This document shows positions 55,584-64,000 of a DNA stretch of 64,000 nucleotides, piece by piece. Location: assembly GCA_020152595.1 (NCBI GenBank), contig JAIGNY010000456.1:585001-649000 (forward strand). The letters are read 5' to 3'. Each line of letters begins with the position of its first letter. Position 1 is the first letter of the stretch. This DNA comes from Chiridota heheva. Lineage: Eukaryota > Echinodermata > Holothuroidea > Apodida > Chiridotidae. The notes below the pieces were generated by a model, which was not told the origin of the DNA, made no database searches, and saw only the letters and a list, made by a program, of their open reading frames with translations. The position numbers were made by a program, and so were the translations under genes.

Positions 55584-58366
55584 ATCTGCTGAATGGTTGA
55601 ATATATGGATAATCATAAGGTTTTACTAAACTTGGGCTTAGAAGACCGTTTGAAGTTCATTGGCAAATTTACATATTACAAACATTGTCTAATCAGAATG
55701 ATTTTAACATTCTATACATATTCATCAAACTTTTACAAGCTTAGCTATTGTAATTGATAAAATATCATTAGAGGTATGACTCAACAAATTTCAACAAAGT
55801 CACTGAACTTAAATGCAAGCACATAAAATGGGTAAAAAAACAAATAAACTTTATTTTCAATCAAAAAATTACATGTGGTGATGTATAATGAAAATGATTG
55901 AATTGTACACCATAGGAAGGAGAACAAATTTATTCTCTTGTATATATTTAGCCAGTTTGGTTGAGACAACAACTGTTTTTGCTATTGTCTTGGCCCCGGT
56001 ACTCTGATTTTTTAAAGCAGCTTTCTTACGATGAACTGGTATGTGTGTAGGAATGATAAGCAAATGCGTGCAAGATTTTCATATGGGAATTCCCAAGATT
56101 TTGTAGTGCAAAATGTACAATGCAGTGTTAATAGAATGAAAGATACTGACTGCAGCTATTCTGGGCGGGGGAATTTTCCCCTTATCCCCTCTAGGCCCTG
56201 CCTGTTTACCTCTATTTGGTGTGTATTTTCTCCTGTTGTCTTTGAACATCAATTTCACCCTCGCAGTCATCCCTCCATTTTGAGGTCAGGGTTCATGACC
56301 CCACGGGTAACATTTCTCATGTAGTAAAACGAAAAATAAAAATAAAATACTCAACAAAAACAACAATTCCACAAATAACCCTTTGTGTAATAAGCAGAAA
56401 CATAACAACATGACCTTTTTCCAAATGAATGAAAATTTAGTTCCATTTCTGCTTCACTGAAAACTTTATATCACAGCCAGCGCGCTGCGCGTCTCCTGAG
56501 ACTGTTTCTGCAGATTAATTCAAATCCCGTTTTTTCACCCTTAAGCGATTGATGAGAGTTTTGTCTCCAGAGTTGAATTATGACAACTACAGGAAAAGCT
56601 AATCATTTGTGATTCAATGTGAACCTTTCTCACAACTGTTATTTTCCTCGGAGCAATCTCCCTGTACCCTTTTTTTTTTTTTTTTGAGGTAAGAAAAAAA
56701 TAGAACAATTTTCTCGTCAGATTTCTTATTTTTGTGTCCTTTCTTAACATAAAACTGAGAAGTATTTCCCCAGAGTTTGAAAGTTGGAACGACTGATTAG
56801 TTTTAACTCACAACAAAATTCAAATGCAGACCCGCTTGATTAACTTACTGCCATATAGGGTATTGATTTATGTTCTGATCTTTATTTTGAGCATAAAATA
56901 ACTTTCGGAAATCAAGGATATTGCCTTTGTTTCGTTGAAATGAAGACAAGTTATGAGATTGAAATTTTTATAGGTTTGGGTTGAGAATAAAGCTTTTGAA
57001 ACGAAATTTTTGTGGAGTGTATATGTGGCCTGATGATTTGCTGGCCTAAATATTTAAGAAATGCTTTCCATAATGAATTTCTTATAAATGGGATTTACCT
57101 ACCAAAAGTGGGGGGTGGGGGAGGTGGCAGAATCATAAAATCACCCCGCCCCAAAAAAAAAAAAAAATAGCTGCTGACATGTGAGGGCATATTTTTTCAA
57201 GAATATTCGGACACGCTTAATTTTTGTTCATGTCATGGTACTGAAATATTAATCATAATTATTTTGTATGAATACTTTAAAGTAATTTTTCAAAAACACG
57301 TGTATCAAGACCTTTGTTTTTCCTCTCTCAAAATTCCCTTCATTTAAAAATTGCACCCTCGCTTCACAAACGAGAGCTCCTGTGATATTTGCGACTTAGT
57401 TTGAATTGTGTTGAAATACATTTAGAAATCCACGATACCTTTCATGTAGTTTTCATGCGGCCTTGATTAAACCGAGCCTGAAAAGTGCAGTAATATTAAA
57501 ATTCATTACACTTTCTGCAGGATGTCCTATTGTGCACTCTATACCTAATAAGCTGCTAAGCAAAAAAAAAAATATTTCAGAGATAAAAAGAACCATTTTT
57601 CTCCCAGTAAAACACCTATCACAAAAGCTGTTTTAATATAACTAACATTATTGGCAGCAATAGCAAAATTTCATTTGCAGTTATGAATATTATATTGGAA
57701 AAAATTCACTTGAGATGGATAAAGGGAAAATGTGCTGATATTATCTAGAAATGCTGTGTGTCTGTTCAATAACTCGTCGTAGATTATAATCGTGTTGTAA
57801 GCTTCCTTATAATGCAAATTAAAGCAGTAGGTATTCATATGTGTGTATTTGCAATGCTATAAAGATAAGAGTAGGTATTCATATGTATGTATTTGCAATG
57901 CTATAAAAATAAGATATTTCATGTGTTCTTTAGAAACAAATAAAATGCAAAATTGTATTATTTTTTTTCCCCTCCAGTTATATTTTATCTATTTTTTTCC
58001 CTCCAGTTATATATATATATATTTTTTTCCTCAGTTATATTTCAAATGCTTTCAAGCTTTTACAGAGACAATATTATACAATCAGTATGTAAAATATAAT
58101 AACAGAAGTCAAGATGGTTCACATATCCCGGTGGGTCTGCAACCAGTGAGTTCACAACTGGTTATCAAAGGCCGTGTGGCTGTCTTGATATAATGTCCAG
58201 CACTGGATGCTTTCGGGATGTTAAACCTTGCTATATGCTATGCTATATGGAAGTTACAAAAGACATTCATTTTACATATGCTATGTATAGGACATATCAA
58301 AAGGCATATGATTCACCTGGTACAATTCCTATGTACAAAAGCAAAGCCTTCATAATTCTTATTACT
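55584..58366. other. Eph intron, no gene recognised
   Basis: Holds a 44-bp duplication at 57827-57914 (GTAGGTATTCATATGTRTGT), three CCTCCAGTTATAT-type units at 57966-58041, and T- or A-runs near 56670 and 57152. Open frames at 55869-56324, 56541-56750 and 57843-58193 are unrecognisable. Confidence 0.45.
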
Positions 58367-58443
58367 GATGACCAGGTGATACTATTGATGATCAGGTGAT
58401 ATTACCGATGATCAGGTGATATTACTGATGATCAGGTGATATT
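58367..58443. repeat. 20-bp tandem repeat, 4 units
   Basis: GATGATCAGGTGATATTACT units with minor changes. The core TGATCA is self-complementary. Confidence 0.92.
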
Positions 58444-58650
58444 GATCGCTGATTGGCATATGTAAATGCATTTATTTGTGAAGTACAATAAGTGAATGAT
58501 TAAGAATTAATTACAGATTAAAGAAATTCTGAAAGTTAAAGACTTGCAATTTTAGTTTTTATCTAAAATATACTAGAATTTTATCTGAACACCAAAAGGA
58601 ACTTTGTATCAAGTATAAGCACATTAGAAATGATTTCTTTCATTTAATAA

Positions 58651-58819
58651 CAGGGCTGTAGCTAGGGATGGGGGGGTGGGGTTTGCCTATTGTAAATTTC
58701 CACACATAAGGTATATTCACAACATGGGAACATAAGCATTCCCCCCTCTCTTCCCAGATCCTCCATGCCCATGTTTATCCTATTTTGCCCCCAAGAATTT
58801 TTTTATAGCTACGGTCCTG
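58651..58819. mobile_element. hAT-like MITE (169 bp)
   Basis: The left end CAGGGCTGTAGCTAG is mirrored by the right end (read inward CAGGACCGTAGCTATA). Flanking 8-mers TTTAATAA and TTTTACAA agree at 6 of 8. The interior is G/C-rich with G-runs on the left and C-runs in the middle. Related termini to 51588. Confidence 0.7.
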
Positions 58820-58932
58820 TTTTACAATCATATAATTCTTTGCAAGGAAAATTGTATGATTGATTATTTTTTCTTGTAACTTTGAACAGCTAAATTAATT
58901 ATTAGAGGTCTATGTACAGGCAGCGACAACAC

Positions 58933-60208
58933 TTAAAAGATTAGTTCAGTGGTCAAGCATGGCCATCTTATATGAAAGAGGACTTCAAAACAAATGAAAT
59001 AGTGAAGAAAGCATTCAAAAATCTTATTCTGTTAAAGGATTAGTTCAGGGGTCAAGCATGGCCATTCTATATGAAAGAGGATTCCAAAAGAAACAAAATG
59101 GTGAGGAAAGCATTCGTAAATCTTATTTCATTAAAGGATTAGTTCAGGGGTCAAGCATGGCCATTCTATATGAAAAAGGACTTCAAAAAAACAAAATGGT
59201 GCAGAAAGCATTCGTAAATCTTTTTCCGTTAAAGGATTACTTCAGTGGTCAAGTATGTCCATCTTATATGAAAGAGGACTTATAAAAAATGAAAAATGGT
59301 GAAGAAAGCATTTAAAAATCTTATTCCGTTAAGGAGATATTCAAAGTTTAATGCCCTGTCTTATCTGTAGAAATGACTGCTGTAGTAAGTCTACTGTCTA
59401 CTATGGAAAGTTGGTGTCTTCATCCTTACATTATTAACTATTTTTAATGTATTTTAAAGAAAGTTTATTTAATTTTTGTATTATTTAAATTATAATTCCT
59501 TGAACTTTCTTCAGGTGGTTTATTATAAATACCCTTACTAGATTCATTTTTACTTCTTTTTTGACATATCCCATGGTTTTTAAGCCACAGTATTGCCTGA
59601 CAAAATATGATAGAATACATAAAGACTAGGAATCTGAGGCAATGACATCACAACTAGTTTGATTCGATTCATTTCTACACTAATGATACTAAACTTTAAA
59701 CTTAGATATCTCCTTAGCGGAATAAGATTTGTGAATGCTTTCTCACCATTTTGTTTCTTTTGAAGTCCTCTTTTATATAAGATGGACTTGCTTGACCCCT
59801 GAACTAATCCTCTAACAGAATAAGATTTTAGAATGCTTTCTTCACCATTTTGTTTCTTTTGATGTCCTCTTTTATACAAGATGGACATGCTTGACCCCTG
59901 AACTAATCCTTTACGAAATAAGATTTAGAATGCTATCTTCACCATTTTGTTTCTTTTAAAGTCCTCTTTCATATAAGATGGACTTGCTTGACCCCTGAAC
60001 TAATCCTTTAACGGAATAAGATTTTAGAGTGCTTTCTTCACCATTTTGTTTCTTTTGATGTCCTCTTTCATACAAGATGGACTTGCTTGACCCCTGAACT
60101 AATCCTTTAACGGAATAAGATTTTTGAATGCTTTTTCACCATTTTGTTTCTTTTAAAGTCCTCTTACATATAAGATGGACATGCTTGACCACTTAACCAA
60201 TCCTTTAA
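58933..60208. mobile_element. MITE family A, giant copy with terminal-module ladders (1276 bp)
   Basis: The left side has four successive terminal modules, starting at 58933, 59032, 59131 and 59229 (98-99 bp apart). Each holds TTAAAGGATTASTTCAG, GGTCAAGCATGGCC-type, TATATGAAAGAGGA and AACAAAATGGTG. The right side has five modules in inverse orientation, ending near 59815, 59914, 60011, 60110 and 60208. The centre (59340-59700) is a normal family A interior. The TTAA termini are intact. Reading frames here (59058-59285, 59580-59888) are repeat by-products. Confidence 0.95.
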
Positions 60209-61137
60209 GTCGTTTAAAATATACTAAAAACAATGCAAACAGCAAAACATTTGTTTGGTACTTGGGCAAACTTAAAATTTGGTGCCAAAATTTGGTCTCT
60301 CATGTAAGAGAGATCAAATTAAACTTGTTAGCTATTTTTAGAAATATTGGCCCTTAAACCTCACCTCATTCCTCCCAATTTATTTTGGACCATAATTCCA
60401 CCAAAATTGTTGTTCATTAAATTATGGAACCAATTCAAACTGATTTCCTTTGATTTTCAAAAAAGTATATTATTCTCTCCAAGGACAGTCTAAGACATGC
60501 TATTACCTGACCTAAATTTTTTCTCTCAAAAAGTTGATCAACAACAACTATCTTTCAGATGTATATTAACTTGCAAGGTGACTTTGAATTGCATGATGCG
60601 ATGTGTCAGTTTTAGTTCACCAAGGTTTCCATCAATTAATTTGTTAGAATGGAACGCAAAATTATTTAGGAGTGGTGCAACATTTCTGACGTGCATTTTT
60701 GAAATAGAAAATATCTGAATGATTAATTTAAAAAAAAAAAAGAATGTATGTTTATAGTTATATTTAACAAATGAAAACCAGTAACATGATGTAAGATTAG
60801 GAGTGCATGTTTAAGTGGACAATAATATTTTCCAACTGAAACGAGAGAAAGAAGTAATATTATTTTTCGATTGTTGGTTTAGAGAAAGGTCAAAGGTGAG
60901 TAGATGCAGAGAGACAAGGTCAAGAAAATTATACTTTGGTAGCAGATAGTGTTAGGTTTAAGAGAATCATTGTTTTAGGTTTGATGTTTAGTTAACACTA
61001 TATTACTGCTGAGGATTTTGAAAACAAAAGATTTCTATGAGAAAATAAAGAGCTATACCACTCATGACATCACAAATTTGCATAATACTCTAATAATAAA
61101 TCTTGAAATTTCAAAAGCCCTACAAAGTTAAAGGATT
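60209..61137. other. Eph intron, no further feature recognised
   Basis: AT-rich unique sequence with open frames at 60175-60357 and 60497-60718 that I do not recognise. Confidence 0.4.
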
Positions 61138-61227
61138 AGTTCAGTGGTCTTATATGATAAAGAGGATAAAAAAAGGGGGAAGTGAGGTCCTCTTTCATGC
61201 TTGACCACTGAACTAATAATCCTTTAA
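61138..61227. mobile_element. MITE family A, minimal deletion derivative (90 bp)
   Basis: TTAAAGGATTAGTTCAGTGG followed almost at once by TTATATGATAAAGAGGA, then GAGGTCCTCTTTCATGCTTG and ..CACTGAACTAATAATCCTTTAA. Only the two termini remain, forming a short hairpin. Confidence 0.88.
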
Positions 61228-62183
61228 GATCTGTGGAACGGCAATTTTATGCAAGATGTAAATATCATGTATGGAATTACATTACTAAATATCAAAGTGC
61301 ATTATGACCGCAGAATCAACATTTCGTCCCCGAAAAGTCACAATTGCAAATCACTGCATTAAAATGCAATCACCTCCGTACAAATGCCGTTGAGTGCCTA
61401 GCTGTCGTCTTCTCCTGACCTCGTCCTCTAGTTTTATGTCTCCGAGAATTTTTTTCTCTTGAAACGTAAATGAAGTGAATTATTTTGCATCAAAGTAAAG
61501 GCTTTCAAGCCATTGAATATGAGGCCCGCTATGTAAAAATATCTTTTGATACAAGTGTTATACTTGAACTGTGTGCGTTCCTCTTGTAGTGGGTATAGCA
61601 TCTTGTCATCAGTAGAGGATTAGTGTGGTTAATATTACATTAGGATGTGAGAGGAAGAGAAGATACTGACTGGAGATATGGGTTCGTTTGGTTGTTGTTT
61701 TACTGTCTTGTGTAAAACACTGTTAGAATGATGGTGGGTAGATTTCAATGGACAATGCTGAGACTCTGGGCGTCTTTGATTTTTTGTGGTGGTGGTGGTG
61801 GTTTTATATTGGGCTTTTTATGGGGTGACCTTCTTAGCCTGTAATCTTGTTATGTTATTGGGTAGATTTTACCAATATTGTGTAAATGCGGGGTAAAATG
61901 TACCCTGAAAGTTTAGTTAATTGTGGTGCAACAATAATGCAGGAAGGTTGGGTTAATCCCAGGGGTCCAAGCAATTTTTTTTTGGGGGGGCCCTGTGCAA
62001 CAACACTGCGATATGTTACCCCAAAAATGGTTAATTTTTACCCCAAAATTGGTTAAAATTTATCTCTAATTTAGGTGATGTAGTACCCGCAAATTAGGTG
62101 ATGTACTGCCCCCAACTGGGTAAATTGTATGCAATATTTGGGAAGATTTGACCCATTTGGTAAGTTTTCTTGCTACCTAAAAT
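61228..62183. other. Intron with degenerate GGTTAA/ACCCC words
   Basis: A TGG microsatellite at about 61787-61802. From about 61950, repeated ACCCCAAAAWTGGTTAATTT and ATTAGGTGATGTA words lead into the 17-bp array and may be its degenerate edge. Confidence 0.45.
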
Positions 62184-62642
62184 TGTAAAATACACCCAGT
62201 TGTAAAGTACACCCAGTTGTAAAATACACCCAGTTGTATAATACACCCAGTTGTAAAATACACCCAGTTGTAAAATGCACCCAGTTGTAAAATGCACCCA
62301 GTTGTAAAATGCACCCAGTTGTTAAATACACCCAGTTGTAAAATACACCCAGTTGTAAAATACACTTAGTTGTAAAATACACCCAGTTGTAAAATACACC
62401 CAGTTATAAAATACACTCAGTTGTATAATACACCCAGTTGTAAAATACACCCAGTTGTAAAATACACCCAGTTGTAAAATACACCCAGTTGTAAAATACA
62501 CCCAGTTGTAAAATACACCCAGTTGTAAAATACACCCAGTTGTAAAATACACCCAGTTGTAAAATACACCCAGTTGTAAAATACACCCAGTTGTAAAATA
62601 CACCCAGTTGTAAAATACACCCAGTTGTAAAATACACCCAGT
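62184..62642. repeat. 17-bp minisatellite, 27 units
   Basis: The unit is TTGTAAAATACACCCAG. 459 bases = exactly 27 x 17. Variants are confined mostly to the left half (AAAGTAC, AAATGCAC, TATAATAC, ACTTAG); the right 13 units are essentially identical. Since 17 is not a multiple of 3 and the minus strand has no stop in any phase, all three minus frames stay open with a 17-residue period (LQLGVFYNWVYFTTGCI type). Not evidence of coding. Confidence 0.97.
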
Positions 62643-64000
62643 TTGTGCACAAAGTCTTACTATTGTACCTTTTGTTGTCACATGATTGTTTTAGAGTGAA
62701 GAAGAAGGGGTAATTGACTGTCGACATGGGATTTAATAGGGCAATTAGAAAAGGTAAACAAACAAAAAACTACAAAGTTTGAGACATGACAGGGGTAAAG
62801 TTTAGGAGGGGAGTGTTCATGATTTGAAATTATTGGGATCCTGGCCCTCATAAGCCTCCTTTGTTCAGTGCAGTTGTATCTTGAAGGGGTAGAGGGGTCA
62901 TTTTGAAAGAAAAGGAAAATTTGATCATTTTTGGGGGGTGATTGGAAGCAAAATTGCTGACATGTTTTCTTTCTTTTGCTCAAGCGTGGGAAGATTGGAA
63001 AGAAATATATGATGATCTGAAAAATACTAAATCATAATTCAATGTTGAATAACAACTTTTTGCTCTGGGTGTACCCATTTATGTCAAATGCAAAAGTTGA
63101 AGTGGGATTTAAATTTGGTTATTGTGCGATGTTTTTAAAATAATTGATCGAAAACAGCCTCTCAGGTACTACTGAACTTAAACTGGTTCTGAGCCTCTTT
63201 AAAAATTGAATCGAGACAAAACAGCAAATCTCTTGTTTCTGAGAAATAAAAAGCGGTTTACTTCCGTAAAAACCCTGAAGAAAGGGAAGAGAAACGTCTT
63301 GGAATTCAAGCCAAAGCATCGGTGGCCCCTCCTAACGTCGTTTACTGCTGAATTTAAGTGCATTTCTCATGAACCAATCTGTTATTCTGAATTCGTTTTC
63401 GACATGAGTGGAAACTTTGTGCATACCAAGTAGTAACACTAGTTGCTTTTCAATCCCACAGTGCATTTGAACCCAAAAGCGAACATTTCCTCCTGATTTT
63501 AAAGATAATTGGATATTCTCGTAAGGTAGTGATAAAGACGTTACAGGAGAGATTTGGTTGAGCATCTTGACATTTTCCTTTCATTCCTGTTTTTCAAATG
63601 AGAACTTTTTGTGTTTTTTTGTTTTCGGTCGGAAACACTTGCTTATTCTTGAGTGTAGTGTGTGCATAAATGTTCGAATTTGAATGTTAAATGATGAATG
63701 TTTTTTAAATTTCAAGTAAAAATATTCTGAGGAACATTGTTGTATGGGGAAGAAATATGCTGATTTGTTCTAATATGTGTTAGTGCAAGTTTTACTCAGG
63801 AATGTGCATGGATAAAGCTGTGCCCTTGTATTGATTAGAAATATATTAATTTAAAGGAGTGCTCTCTCAGTACTTATCAACAATAAATACAGTGCACCAA
63901 GCAAATCCCTATAGGATGTTCATAAAACTGTTTAAATAAAATTATTTGTCAACGTTAATTTAGTCCCTTTTAAATGTTTAACAAATCTTTTAGTCAATAT
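62643..64000. other. Eph intron to the window edge
   Basis: AT-rich unique sequence. TTAAAGGAGTGCTCTCTCAG at about 63853 looks like one more TTAA-type MITE left end whose partner would lie outside the window. Open frames at 63206-63433 and 63332-63565 are not recognisable. Confidence 0.4.

Noticed and set aside
55026-55600. Two overlapping frames of 166 and 190 codons
   Set aside because: Generated by the 20-bp minisatellite; same repeat peptide in different phases.
8222-64000. Eph cysteine-rich, FN3, TM or kinase exons
   Set aside because: Scanned by eye for splice acceptors followed by C.PG/C..CP spacing, and for kinase motifs in the open frames; nothing convincing. Small exons could still be missed.

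Overview
The window reads as intron-dominated genomic DNA from an AT-rich animal, most likely a marine invertebrate. This rests on a spliced exon of the metazoan Eph receptor family, non-LTR retrotransposon fragments, several MITE families and many minisatellites. There are no operons, no bacterial-type genes and no intact long gene. I cannot name the species. The only host protein-coding segment I can support is one exon at 7561..8221 (+). It encodes almost the whole ligand-binding domain of an Eph receptor tyrosine kinase, has clear acceptor and donor sites, and matches the family's domain boundary. If the gene continues in the usual way, 1..7560 is upstream intron and 8222..64000 is at least 55.8 kb of downstream intron. 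I did not find the next (cysteine-rich) exon.

Layout. 1..508: 3' end of a non-LTR retrotransposon. 811..1485: a 27-bp minisatellite of exactly 25 units. 2.2-5.6 kb: GC-rich dispersed repeat, 177-bp duplication, a ~700-bp G-run array, a 20-bp-stem hairpin and a 75-bp duplication. 7.5-8.2 kb: Eph exon. 8.3-24 kb: mostly unique AT-rich intron with LINE 3' ends, foldback MITEs and a 12-bp array. 24-27 kb: an AGCTT-rich palindromic array and a 125-bp satellite. 28-42 kb: MITEs, including a nested insertion and a CR1/L2-like LINE tail. 43-63 kb: C-rich 15-bp, 64-bp, 27-bp, 54-bp, 20-bp and 17-bp arrays interleaved with MITEs.

The most coherent theme is a set of MITE families with different interiors but the same outer end, TTAAAGG, with TTAA at both extremities. 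This matches what is described for Xenopus T2-type MITEs of the Kolobok superfamily. Family A (about 570-690 bp, TIRs over 200 bp) has about eleven copies here. Three carry amplified terminal modules, most strikingly 58933..60208 with 4 copies of a ~99-bp terminal module on the left and 5 on the right. A second group of short elements starts with CAGTG or CAGGGC and has near-8-bp target duplications, as in hAT elements. A third relationship is an inverted pair of a ~540-630-bp dispersed repeat at 40.4 and 50.3 kb.

I found no evidence of a new multi-gene system. The unusual biology here is repeat architecture inside what is probably one giant intron of a developmental receptor gene.
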